Source: Sophora flavescens (taxonomy: Eukaryota > Streptophyta > Magnoliopsida > Fabales > Fabaceae). From it: DNA of 64,000 bases. This document shows positions 46,580 to 58,100 of the stretch, one piece after another. The stretch covers positions 80,237,607 to 80,301,606 of the forward strand of contig CM061065.1 in assembly GCA_030762895.1 (NCBI GenBank), read 5' to 3'. The translations under genes and the position numbers were made by a program. Numbering within the stretch: the first letter of the stretch is position 1; each line of letters opens with the position of its first letter. The notes beneath the pieces are model-generated. The model worked only from the letters and a program-made list of their open reading frames with translations. It ran no database searches and was not told the DNA's origin.

Positions 46580-46745
46580 TGTATATAGTCAGGTGATGTA
46601 CTCTTTTTCCTACCTCGATATTTTATCCCAAAAAAGGGTTTTGACCGAGAAGGTTTTAACGAGGCACATCGCAGACTTTCTTTTAAATCCAATAAAAGAA
46701 TTTATTATGAACATTGTTCTATTTTCATATTTTACCGATGTATTT
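46580..46745. other. Spacer after integrase
   Basis: Non-coding sequence between the integrase stop and the tandem repeat array; no motif recognised. Confidence 0.5.
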
Positions 46746-47530
46746 ATTCTGCGAACATTAAATTGTTTAAGGCCGAGTACGAGCCACTAAATTATTAAAG
46801 GCCGAGTTCGAGCCATTCAAATTTTTAAGGCCAAGTTTGAGCCTGAAGGCCGAGTTCGAGCCAATTAAATTGTTTAAGGCCGAGTACGAGCCACTAAATT
46901 ATTAAAGGCCGAGTTCGAGCCATTTAAATGGTAAAGGCCAAGTTTGAGCCTGAAGGCCGAGTTCGAGCCATTAAATTGTTAAGGCCAAGTTTGAGCCTAA
47001 AGGCCGAGTTCGAGCCGTTAAATTGTCAAGGCCAAGTTTGAGCCTGAAGGCCGAGTTCGAGCCATTCAAATTTTTAAGGCCAAGTTTGAGCCTGAAGGCC
47101 GAGTTCGAGCCAATTAAATTGTTTAAGGCCGAGTACGAGCCACTAAGTTATTAAAGGCCAAGTTTGATCCTAAAGGCCAAGTTTGAGCTTAAAGGCCAAG
47201 TTTGAGCCTGAAGGCCGAGTTCGAGCCAATAAATTGTTAAGGCCAAGTTTGAGCCTAAAGGCCGAGTTCGAGCCATTAAATTGTCAAGGCCAAGTTTGAG
47301 CCTGAAGGCCGAGTTCGAGCCATTCAAATTTTTAAGGCCAAGTTTGAGCCTGAAGGCCGAGTTCGAGCCAATTAAATTGTTTAAGGTCGAGTTCGAGTCA
47401 ATTGAATTATTAAAGCCGAATTCGAGCCTGAAAATTGCTAAGAGAAATCGAATACGAGCAATTAAGAAGAACCAAGTTTAAATCTAAAGGCCGAGTTCGA
47501 GCCATTAAAATTTTTTAAGGAAACCGAGTA
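46746..47530 (+). repeat. Minisatellite array, ggccgagttcgagcc/ggccaagtttgagcc
   Basis: Roughly 30 alternating copies of two related 15-18 bp words, aaggccgagttcgagcca and aaggccaagtttgagcctg, with attaaattgtt spacers form higher units of about 45-50 bp. The array lies between integrase and the antisense ORF. Such 3' regions of Tat/Ogre-type elements are known sources of satellite repeats. Confidence 0.9.
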
Positions 47531-48468
47531 CAATGCTGAAAATAAAAACAAGGTACGGGTCGAGTATTAGAAAGTACTACGACTTAGTTACAGGGCTGAA
47601 ATTGAAAATAAGGCCCGCCCAATTGGCCAGTAGTTCCCCCAATTGGAACTGGAGCTAGACCGGTTGGCCAGTAGTCCTCCCAATCGGATGCCACGACTTT
47701 CCTTCGGAGGAGGAAGTAATCACTTCCCCCTGAGAAAGCTGGACGATGAGGTACTCGGCCTGCTTCGGGAGGAGACGGTTACTACCCCTTTCACCACTCT
47801 CGGAAACTTCTATTCTCCCAGCTAACATCCTTTTTTAAAAAAAGGGATTACATCATGAAAGAGATTCTGGATCCCATCTCCCAATTACACCCTTTTTGGC
47901 AACGTTAAAGCTCGAAAAAGGATGTTAACTGGGAGAGAGGAACGTAAACCCCTAGCAATATTATCGAACTACTCGAGTCGAAGGAGGACGAATTTTGCTG
48001 GTGGAAAAAATGAAGAATGAATAAGCGAAGCAAAGAAACGGCCCTATTTATAAGGGGGGAGAGACGTTGGAAAGGAGGAATATGCACTGGGAAAAGGTTT
48101 ATTGAAAAAATAAATCTCAAAACTCAACAAAAAGCAGTAATTGCATAAACCCACTGGGGTTTCCAAGGCACATAACGTGTGACCACATATACAAAACGTG
48201 AATCATGCATTTCACATGTGACAACAGCTATCCGTTTTTGATACGGATGACAAAATATCTCGGCCTTAGTCGAGGTCTTGTTTAAACAGCCGAGCACGCA
48301 ATACAAACAACGTCGGAGTATAAAAATATTTCTAAGAATATCTCGGCCAAACAAATGTTGTAAAAGTAAGAGGAAGTCATCAAAATACTGGAAGAGTTTT
48401 TCATTAGATTAACAAGGATTACAAAGAAAGAAAACCTATTACAAGGGTATGAAAAAACAAAATACAAG
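47531..48468. other. Element spacer between repeats and antisense ORF
   Basis: No gene is recognised. The short open frames at 47643-47825 and the minus-strand frames around 47905-48354 have no recognisable domains. Part of 48130-48460 could be the 3' UTR of the antisense gene. Confidence 0.4.
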
Positions 48469-50581
48469 TTATTCATCCCTATGGCTAACCTCAGTATCGC
48501 CATAATCCTCGGGAAAATCTTCTTCCCCTTCATCCTCTTCCTCCTCCTCGGGAATAATGGGAACAAGTTCCCCATTGTGCACCTCTTTAGTTACATCGGC
48601 ACCCGAGATATCAATCCCCGGAGCGAGAATTTCAACTTGAGAAATGGCCTTTTGCGAAAACTTTCCGATGCTCAGCAAGAATGCAGTCGGTGGCCTCTTT
48701 TAGATCTTCCTGAACCTCCATCTTGGCCTTAGTCTCGGCCTCCAGGGCGGCTTTAAGTTGTTCGATTACAACTTGAGCCTTCTTGAGCTCTTCTTCAACG
48801 CGAGCTTTATCCTCTTTAGTCCGAGCTTTATTCTCCTCAACTAATTTTTCTTGGGAGTTAAGCTCGGAGTTCTGGCCATTAAGCTCGATGATGGTAGTGT
48901 TCAGGAGATTATTGACTCCAGCCAGCTCATCCAGCTCCGAGGAAATCTGGGCAAGGTCCCCCTTCAGCTTCTCAATAGAAGCAAGTTCAGCTTCCAGGTG
49001 CTGGGATTTCCTCTCAGTCTCCACCAAATCTCGGCTACAAAAGCGGGCCAGAGCAGCAGCTCGGATGCAGTAGGCCGAGAGGGCCTCCATACTAGACTGA
49101 GCCCCTTGTTGCTTGATTAAGCGGAGATCAGCAAGCTTCGGGAATTTCAAGTCAAAAGAAGGGAAGGGATTGAAGTATTCGCCCAGAGAGACGAGGTTCC
49201 TGCTTTCAAAGAAGTGTTATACCACTTCACGAAGGAGGAAGTTGCTCCTCTCGCCCCGTAGTTCCCGTCTCATGAGTGGTAGGATGTGGGGGACTTGAGC
49301 GAGGAGGGGAAGAATCTTCGACGTCGACTACTATCTCTACCCTTTTTCTTTTGTGAGGGGCGGATGATGAAGCCCCCTTGGCAGTGGCCTTAGCAGTGGC
49401 CGGAGGAATTCTTTTCTTTTTCTTCTCGGTCGCTGAGGGACCCTGACCCTCTTTCGCGGAAGATTTCAAAAGCTTGGAGAAGTCGAATTTCCCCATGATA
49501 ACTGTCGAAAAGAAAAGTTGTTAGTACAGGAACACATACAGAAAAGATTTAAAAACTAAAAAGCCGAACACTTACTTTTAAAGTCGGCTCTCGGAGTGGA
49601 TGAAAAGGGGAGTTTCAGAAGACGTCCACAATGGAAAGGTCGAGGAAGTTTTTCTAATATATCTATATCCCGTCTATCCTCGGCAGAAAGGGATTTGTAT
49701 TCAAAACCAACGAATTTGGTAGGAGATGATTGCCAGTACAAAGGAAACCTGGCGCATCCATTTTCATCAAAAAAGTAGGAAAGGTGAGAGCCCGAGGGGC
49801 GAACTCGGAAGAAGCCGACTTTGAAGTCTTTATACGATGATGTGTATAAACTAATCAGTCCTCTTCGGTTCAGCCTATTGAGGGAAATCCATCCCGTTTT
49901 CTCACCAAACCTTGTTTGATAAAAGTACAAAAATTTGGGAGTAGTGGGCTCCATCCCGATGTATTTACACAGAATTTGAAAGGCTTTTAGAAAAGCCCAA
50001 CTGTTGGGATGAAGCTGAGTAGGTGCGACATTCATGGTTCTCAGAACGTCACACTCAAACTCAGTGAAAGGAAGAGACACGCGCAGCTGAGAAAATAGTG
50101 TTCTGTACATATATGTAAAAGGGGGCTCGGAAGGATGAGCCCTGAGGAAAACATACTCGGTACCCGAGCATGGAGAACAAATAAACTCGGATTCGTCTCC
50201 GGATGCCGCGATAGTAATCTGGGACCGAAGACAAGCAATTGAATCTGAAGACTGATAATCAGAAAAATAAACCCCAACTTCGCCCTTAACCCAGGTATAC
50301 CCAGGTAGGGTAATATCGGGAACAGGGTCTTTTGGAACCCTTTGGCGTTGTTTGCGAGCGGCGGGTTTGGAAATTTGGGGGGAGGGAGAACCAGACCTAG
50401 AAGGGTCGGACCCAGAAGAATCAAACTCAGAGGAAGACGACCCGGAGGAGGACGGTCTCACCTGACCGATGTTTAGTTCCTGTGAAGGAACAGAAGAAGT
50501 GGAAAGAGAGCCCCCAATGGGGGAAACCTTGCGCTCCACCAGGGGTGAAGTGTTTGACTCGGTGGACTCGGATGAACTCAT
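48469..50581 (-). pseudogene. Right copy of the Tat antisense ORF, spliced, with two small breaks
   Basis: The minus-strand start at 50581 follows a TATA-like ctataaatatctcc (about 50735-50748). Exon 1 (50581-49576) is an uninterrupted frame of about 335 codons: Ser/Pro-rich N-terminus, basic KPAARKQRQRVPKD, then the gypsy-type transposon domain. Intron 49575-49502 has GTAAGT donor and ACAG acceptor. Exon 2 starts MGKFDFSKLLKSSAKEG, has two basic patches and a long coiled coil, and ends with an acidic tail (PEEEEEDEGEEDFPEDY) and a stop near 48469. Relative to the left copy there is a 7-nt loss near 49231, and an extra A in a run near 48650 also shifts the frame. Function is unknown. It lies antisense between pol and the 3' LTR, as such genes do in some Tat-lineage elements. 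Confidence 0.75.
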
Positions 50582-51049
50582 GACCGGAATCCAGAAATCA
50601 ACTTAGAAATTTGAAAGAAGGAAGAAGGCTGGGCGTACTTGGAGAGCGAAAGGCAGGAAGACGATTGCAGAAACTTGAAAGACAGAGATGAAGAACGGAG
50701 AAAGGTAGTGGGCAAGGGGGAATAAGTTAGAGGAGATATTTATAGCTGGTGCGGTTGATGATGAGATATGATCAACGGTCCACATTCCTTCAAATAAAAT
50801 AGGAAAAAGGGGCGCGACTTTTAATTTTTCCCCTCATTAAATGAGCGCGGAACTCTAGGGTTACTCACCCATAACGTGCAGCAGAAGATTGAAGGGAAAT
50901 GATAACCTCCTCTGACAGGAGGAAAAGTCAGTTGAAATGACGGTTTGAAACACAAAAGGAAGAAAGTCCAACAGCTGAAGCATAAGCTCGGTTTGATACT
51001 TGTCAGCTCTTTCGCTTATTTAAGCTCGGAGCTCGGGGGGCTTGTGCAC
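50582..51049 (-). promoter_or_regulatory. Leader and promoter of the antisense ORF; PPT of the element
   Basis: On the minus strand a TATA-like box about 155 bp before the ATG suggests that the antisense ORF has its own promoter, independent of the LTR. A possible leader intron donor (ccaag/gtacgcc) lies near 50636. On the plus strand, gctcggagctcggggggctt (51025-51044) is the polypurine tract just before the 3' LTR. Confidence 0.5.
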
Positions 51050-51554
51050 TGACCGAAAATATAAGGCCGAGGACTTGTTAATAAACTGGACCAACCGAGC
51101 TTACTCTTATAAATGTGCCTTGACTCAAACTCTTCCAAAATCGAGGACTCGTTAATACACTTATCATCCGAGAATAAATACTCGGATCTATCCCGTAATA
51201 AACCACCTGTGAAGGAACCTCGGTCCCGTGCAATCTAGTCACAACTGACTGGGCCGAATATCTCGCTGGTCCAAATATCCCTCCGCATAACTCGGAGCCT
51301 TATCCTTATCTTTATCTAGTTACGATAACAATCCGATCCTAACAAATAGGATCTCAATAACAGTTCAACTCAAACTGTTACACCAAAACATCTCTATAAA
51401 TAGGGGTCCAACCCCCTCACTTAGAACTGCGTTTGCTTTGATTCCCATTTGGATACGTAGGAGCAGAATTCTCATTCTGTCAAGCTATTCCAAAACACTC
51501 CCACAAGAGCTTCTCCGGACGAGTATCTCTCACTTGAGATATTTGGACGGAACA
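51050..51554 (+). repeat. 3' LTR of the Tat-type element
   Basis: It starts TGACCGAAAATATAAGG and ends ATTTGGACGGAACA. A TATA box ctctataaatagg lies at 51391-51403. The first 130 bp occur twice more as the palindrome at 42898-43151. An internal inverted repeat ccgag-n8-ctcgg lies near 51170-51187. Confidence 0.85.
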
Positions 51555-51702
51555 ATATATATATATATATATATATATAATATGATGGTAATTATTTCCT
51601 TAAAATAACAAATATTTAACAAACATGGAGGTAATTATTTCCTTAAAATAACAAATATTTAACAAACATGGAGGCAAATCTAAAAAAGTCTTAAAAAAAT
51701 AG

Positions 51703-51740
<38 letters not shown>

Positions 51741-51999
51741 CACTATAGTTTGTGAAATTAATTTATTTACACTGCACATTATTTAAACATTATTCATTTC
51801 TTTTTACAATCTACTGCAGCAACTATGTACTCCAACCCCTGCATTTCTTCTTTTCGTTGATGGATTCTTCCTACCACAGTTCAGCCACTGTGCACTGCCT
51901 ACTTTTACAGCATATTACACCAAAAAAGTGAGGAGTTACGAATAAATAACCAAAAACGGGGGATACCAAAATAAAATCAAACAACATACACTTTCAATT
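51555..51999. repeat. (AT)n runs and a 2 x 43-bp tandem duplication
   Basis: (AT)n lies at 51555-51580 and about 51705-51735. The unit ggtaattatttccttaaaat... at 51587-51629 is repeated at 51630-51672. The rest is unassigned, non-coding. Confidence 0.7.
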
Positions 52000-52518
52000 A
52001 AGGTTTTGAAAACCCGACCGGTCCGACCGGGAACCGGGACCTTGGCCGGTCCGGTTCACAGGGAAAACCGGCCTAGCATCGAACCGGTGGAAAAACCGGA
52101 AAACCGGTTCAAAACCGGTAAAACCGGTCATAACCGGTAGTGAACCGGCCAGAACCGGTTTCTTAAAAAAAAATAGTATAAAAGGATTTTGGTCATCCTA
52201 GTCAAAACCCAATTCTTTTGTTTTCTAACATATGTGGGCTAGTTGTAGATTTTGGGTTGGTTTTCCCTATGAAGATGATTTTAACATATATTTTTATATT
52301 TATTTAGTTTAATTTCAAAATAAAAAAAAAATTGTGCTTAATAATTTTAGTTGTTATGTTGTTTTTTTGTTTAATATTGTTACAAATATTATATTAAAAA
52401 TTAAAATAATATTATTTAATTATAACCGGTTCAACCATGGTTCAACCCCGATTGGACCATTGAACCTCGAACCGCTGCCTTCACCGGTTCGATGACCGGT
52501 CCGGTTTTATAAACCTTC
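52000..52518. mobile_element. MULE-like MITE rich in accggtt words, 519 bp
   Basis: Inverted ends aaggttttgaaaacccgaccgg and the complement of ccggtccggttttataaacctt are flanked by a 9-bp near-perfect duplication, ctttcaatt/cttccaatt. About 15-20 copies of accggt/accggtt lie in the two ends, with an AT-rich middle. A 9-bp duplication fits Mutator-type elements; the class is tentative. Confidence 0.6.
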
Positions 52519-52527
52519 CTTCCAATT

Positions 52528-54052
52528 TAACATGTCCTCCACTTAGCAGCAAACAATCTCTACACCGTTAATCTAATTTTACCGTCAAATCAACCATGGG
52601 GATTTCGGGCACCACCGATAGATCCCATTTTATGGGGACCATACTAAAATTTGCCTATGTACATGTGTTGTTGTCCTGTATGCTTGCCGATGTGAGAAAA
52701 AACTAACCTAACAACTAATTAACATTTGTCTATCTAAAATTGGAATCTTTTTTATTGGAAAACTGTTTGCCATTTTTTCAATGATCAAGAGAGAAATCAC
52801 TACTTTAAATATATAATGTTGTCAAAAGAATAAATAAAATAGATAAATAAAATAAATATATAGAAAAAGATGAATAACACCAATAATTTGTTTATAGAAA
52901 AAGAATAAAATAGATAAATATCCTTAAAGATTATTTTGCCCGCCTACAAATAGTTTGTCTCAACTTACGAAGCTCCCCAAAGATATAACAAACTCTTCTA
53001 AAATAACAATTTTATTTTGAATGCCAGAATAACAAGAATTATATTAACTGTCGTACACTAAAAGACAGAGAAAGAAAGCTTTTAAAGTTTGACAACCATG
53101 ACATTGAAAAAGAAAAGGAATGTTCTCTATAAAATACCCCACTCGAGTACTTGAAAGTCTATCAAAGAAGAATTATCATCTTCAGGACGTACCCGTTGCA
53201 GCATCACATATTGAAGCAATTTCTAATAGCACCGTTGCACCAATTAGTTTTCTTGGTAACAGAAAAATAAAGACATTCATATTAATATATAAATTTAAGG
53301 ATTCAATTCAATATAAGTTAATGCAATCAAATTGTTTTGCACGTTTGGGATTTCTCTGAAATCAAAAACCATTAAAAAAAAGTAAAACAAAACCAAATCA
53401 TTAACACAAATGTTAAATCTGATTCCAAAAAAACATAAATGTTAAATCAAATTAATTGTAATAAATGGTAATAAACTAGAATCAAGGCATTAAAGAAAAT
53501 GTTGGAGAAAATAAATTGTGATAAATGGTGAAATTAAAATATTTTAGATATTAAATTATTTTAAAATATTAAAAAAATATATCTAACATATCAAACCTCC
53601 AATTTAGTTTCTCTCTCTCCAATCTCCTCGCTTCAACATAATTTAACAATTCCTCTGTCATTCACTGATTTGGTCCCTTCTTTTTTGGACTTTTTTTTGT
53701 TTCACCACATGATCTTTTACCACATAAGTTCAACCATAGATTCTATGCGTTTATGGTTACTCTATGCTCATCATTGAAAAATTGATGGACATTGGAAAAA
53801 AAACCAAATTTACAATATTGAAGATATAGGGGGATCAAATGTGCTAAAAAACATCATAAAAACAAAAATCGCAAGTGACCAATAATAAGAGGTCAAAATT
53901 TTAAGCCAATTATTTACAAACCACATCATAAAAAAGCAATAAAATTTTACACTTTCTTAAGCTACGATTAAAGACAAAAATCATGTGTACAAACCTAAAT
54001 AGGAAAAAAAAACTATAAATAAAAATTGGCTAATAGTCTTTTTATCCGTTTA
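52528..54052. other. AT-rich intergenic, nothing recognised
   Basis: No gene, RNA or repeat edge is evident. The ORF at 53120-53359 has no recognisable domain and lies in simple AT-rich sequence. Confidence 0.4.
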
Positions 54053-54748
54053 AGTAAGGGTGTTCATCAACAGATCCAAACCAATTCTAACCGCAAAAAC
54101 CGAGCCTAAAAACCAAAAATCAAATCAACCGATAATCGAAAAAATCGAAAACCGAAAAACTACTTTTTTATTGGATTTGATCAAATTTTGGATCCCTAGT
54201 GAAAACCAATTAAATCCAATCCAAACTGATCTACTGAAATAAATTAAGTAAATTTGAAAAATAATTAAGTACTATTTATTTGTAATTGATTCAAGAAAAA
54301 AATAAAATAAGTATAGTAGATATAGAGATTAACATAAAAGAATATTTAACATAAAAAATCATGGTAAAAAATATCAATAACTGTTTTTTCTTAAACTCCT
54401 AAAATTTTGTAAAAAAATCTCTATAATTTTCCTAACATGTCATCAAATTAAATAATAATTAATAAGGAACAACTAATTGCTACCTCATAATATACCGTTG
54501 TAGTATAGAGATAGGTTAAAATAGGGGTTAGGTACCCTAAACTAACTCTCTTAAATAAATATTATCTTTTATCCACTATTAAATAAATAGGACACTTGAC
54601 AAAAGGAAAAAAAAAACAAAATATGACATATCGAATTATTCAATCCAATCAAAACCACGTTTGATTGGATTAGATCGAATTTTTTTTAAGGAAACAACCT
54701 GATCCAATTCAAACTACACATTTATCATTGGATCGAAACACCCCTAGA
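54053..54748. repeat. Possible hAT-like MITE with gggtgtt ends
   Basis: The left edge agggtgttcatcaacagatcc and the complement of the right edge (aggggtgtttcgatccaatg) form an imperfect inverted repeat, and subterminal ggatttgatc/gatccaatc words recur. No convincing target duplication is seen. Confidence 0.4.
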
Positions 54749-55111
54749 AATAAAACTAAAAATTGATACAAGAACCCAAAAAATTGACTGATTATGATCT
54801 TTTTCAAAGCTTGTTGAAATACAAAAGGCAGTTATACCTTTGGTCATACAAAAGGTCCATGCCATGCCAAGCTAACCAGTACATCTTGTGTATCAAATTA
54901 TCGAATATTATGCTTGACAAGTAGATATCTCAGACAAAAAGATGCAGGCAATAGCATGTCCCTAAAAAGACATGGTTCAGTCTAAAAAAATTAACAATCT
55001 CTGGATTCAAGGATATTTTTGGATTCAAGGATAATAATATGACGCAACTGAAATACTCCTTAAATAAAAATCCAACACAAGTTCAAGGAAGACTACATTT
55101 TTCTGCTATTT
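54749..55111 (-). other. Downstream flank / 3' UTR region of TAF15
   Basis: On the minus strand this follows the TAF15 stop codon. Part of it must be 3' UTR. I cannot place the polyadenylation site from sequence. A tattttggattcaagg duplication occurs at about 55001-55032. Confidence 0.4.
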
Positions 55112-58100
55112 TCAATAACGGCGTCGACTCCGGTCCCGATCTCTGCCATAATCTCTATCTCGGTCATCATAATCTCTTCCCCTGTCCCTCTCCCTACTCC
55201 GGCTTCTCTGCCTCTCTTTATCATTTCTCTCTCTGTGCCTGTTCTCCCCATCGTCGTGTTCCCGTCCCCTGTCTCTACTCCTTTCTCTAGCATCCCTATC
55301 AATCCCTGCAGAGGGTATTACCGAGTAACTTGCTTAATCCAGGTCCAACCATTTTACAATTTCATAACAGAAAAATCAATGATCACAGGTCAGTGACATA
55401 ATAATTTTAAGCAGCTCCTATCTTCCATATTGGTTAGTGGTTACCATGACTTTAACTTAAACCTCTCTATTTAGCTTTTAAATATAATGAACACTCCAGC
55501 ACAACCAATAAACAGTGTGACTTAGTTTTATGCAGGATTTGAAAGTGTAGTCAGACAATCAATCAGTTTATATCAAGATACAAGAGTCAAAACTATGGAG
55601 GAAGAATGAAAATGAAATAACAAGAGATATGCAATCATGATTCTTAGAGAATATGTAGCAGTTCCATTAGGGTCAAGGATTATTCAAAAATGGAATACTG
55701 CCAGGGAACACGTGGGGAAGGTATGCTAGGGGGAATTTTGAAATAAATATATAGCAGAAATTTGAGCTCAACTAGCTGAGAAGTGTCTAAATTCTATCCA
55801 TAGCCATAAATGCACTGCAATAAATTTATGAAGAAACCATTCTAGATATGCAAAGAATACCTAGTTCCTCAACCTCCCATCCAGCACGCCCAGAACCAGG
55901 AAGCACCCGTGCAGCTTCAGCTTGTTGTGCTTTCGCACGAAATTTCTTCTTAAGATTTCCAAACTCATCATACAACTCACCATCATCCTGAGAAAGTATA
56001 TAAAAAAAAATCATAAAACCAGAGTAATATATATATATATATATATTTGGTTTCCTCTAGTTCTTACTTCAGCCTGCCGCCTACGACGTTTGGTTTCCTC
56101 TAGTTCTTCTTCGTCGAGCTCTTTGTAACCTCCACCTCGCCCTCCCCTGTTTGAACAGAAAGTAGAAACCTAATTTAGCAGTATATTTTTAATAAAATTT
56201 TCATAAGAAATGAATTGGAATGAGTCGACTAGTGAGGCAGGCAATAAAATAGGTTAGAAATAAGAAAAAAGAAACATGGGGAGAATTAAAATAAAGGAAA
56301 CCCCACATTTTCAAATTTGAAAAAAGTAAAATTAATAATAATTAATGGTTAAACTCAACAATTGGTTCAAGTGTTTAACCATAAATCCTAAAAAAATTTC
56401 CATAGGTGGAAATTTGTCCACCCAGATTTCTTAAACTAGAAAACTCTCACAAAGAAATAATTAACGGTATTCACTAGAAAACATAATGCAATACATTTTT
56501 TCTTTCTTTACTTTTGAATGAAGTTCCACAGCCGGGATATAATGCAATAATTTTTACATAAGAAACTTAATTAAGAACACAAATCACACACCACACCACA
56601 ATGGGATAAGCTAGCTTCAAACATATAAATATATGAAGACATTAAATTTGCAGCAGTCATTTAATATCAAAAGACTAAAAATGGAAACTAAACCTGGCAA
56701 TATTTGTATTGCCAGGATTTCAATATAAGGAAGATTATTTACAGTGAAGTCATCGTGAAAAACATGTTTGCTAAGAACACAACAGAATACAAAACTATTT
56801 TCCATAAGAAACTTAATTAAGAACGCAAACCATGTGTGACCCACACACCACACCACAAAGGGATAAGGGAGCTGCAAACATATAAATATATGAAGACATT
56901 AAATTTGAAGTAGTTTTTTACTATCAAAAGAGTGAGTTCCTAAAAATGGAAAGTAACCCTGGCAACATTTGTATTACCAACATTTTAATATAAGAAATTA
57001 TTTACTGTGAAGTGGACGTGAAAAGCATGTTTGCTGACATTTTCATGAACAAACCTCATCTTACATTTCTGTTCGAAAAATATATTGGTATTAGTATAAT
57101 GATGAAAATTTAGTGTCATATTTCACTCCCTTCACATGACTGATGCACAAGTAGGCCACAAGCTTACAACCATAGTTGTCTATTGTCTAATCATGAAAAG
57201 TTGTGAATATTGATTACCCAAATCATAACTGTAGATAAATATTGGAAGAATGATATTGTGGATGTAAAAAGGGTTGAAGATAGAATCATTGCCCGAAAAT
57301 TTGTAGTGGAACAAGACACCTTTAATGTGATTAGTGGTTACGCACCTCAGGTAGGGTTAGAAGAACACTTCAAGGTAAAATTTTGGGAGGATTTAGAAGG
57401 CCTAATTCAGGAAATACCGCTAGGTGAAAAGATTTTCTTAGGAAGGGATCTAAATGGGCATGTAGGGAGGGCACCTAGAGATTACGAGGGTTTGCATGTG
57501 GGGATATGAACCAGGGGAGGTAAATGGTGAGGGTAAGTCTATCCTGGACTTTTCATCTGCTTTCAATCTTACTATAGCCAATACGTGTTTTAGGAAACGT
57601 GAGGAGCATCTTATCACGTACAAAAGTGGGGTGACAAGCTCTCAAATAGATTTCTTTCTTATTAGGAGATCGGATAGAAAAATTTGCTTGGACTGTAAAG
57701 TCATACCTGGAGAGAGCTTGACTACCCAACATAGAGTCTTGGTTATGGATGTAAGAGTTAAGAGGAGTGTGAAGAGAATAGGTCACGAAAAGGTTTCAAG
57801 GATCAAGTGGTGGCAACTGAAGGGTGAAAAACAAAGGATCTTCCAACACAAGGTTTTGGAGGGAGGGTTTTGGGAGGCAAACGGAAGTGCAAATGATATG
57901 TAGGACAAGATAGCCAAAGGAATTAGGAAGGTAGCTATAGAGACGCTTGGTGAATCAAGAGGATTCAGACCTAGGGGTAAAGAATCCTGGTTTAGGGATG
58001 AAAGTTTGCAAGCTAAGGTTCGGGTTAAAAGGGAATGTTTTAAAGCATGGTCTTTATGTAAAAATGCTGAAAATTGAGAAAATTATAAGGTGGCCAAAAA

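Larger units (their letters stand above)
42898..51554 (+). mobile_element. Rearranged Tat-type Ty3-gypsy element with inverted 3' ends
   Basis: The right part reads as the 3' portion of a plus-strand Tat-lineage element: integrase (to 46579), tandem-repeat-rich spacer, an antisense ORF (50581-48469), a polypurine tract (51025-51049) and the 3' LTR (51050-51554). The left part (43025-45594) is an inverted copy of that 3' end, from LTR start through PPT and antisense ORF, and is joined directly to the integrase. gag, protease, RT and RNase H are absent. Both outer flanks are (AT)n runs, so a target duplication cannot be judged. Tat affinity is inferred from the integrase type and the antisense ORF before the 3' LTR. 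Confidence 0.75.

Noticed and set aside
46746..47530. CRISPR-like array impression from regularly repeated words
   Set aside because: Repeats are contiguous and degenerate with no unique spacers, in plant DNA within a retroelement; it is a minisatellite.
42898..51554. Target duplication of the rearranged Tat element
   Set aside because: Both flanks are (AT)n runs, and the five bases (tataa versus atata) do not match exactly, so none is claimed.
54053..54748. 8-bp duplication for the gggtgtt-ended repeat
   Set aside because: The flanking octamers (cgtttaag and gaaataaa) do not match; only the imperfect inverted ends are reported.
55093..55302. Frames rich in Glu/Gly/Met or Leu/Ser around the last TAF15 exon
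   Set aside because: Wrong frames of the RS/RD-rich tail; the correct frame stops at 55112 and keeps phase across the upstream intron.
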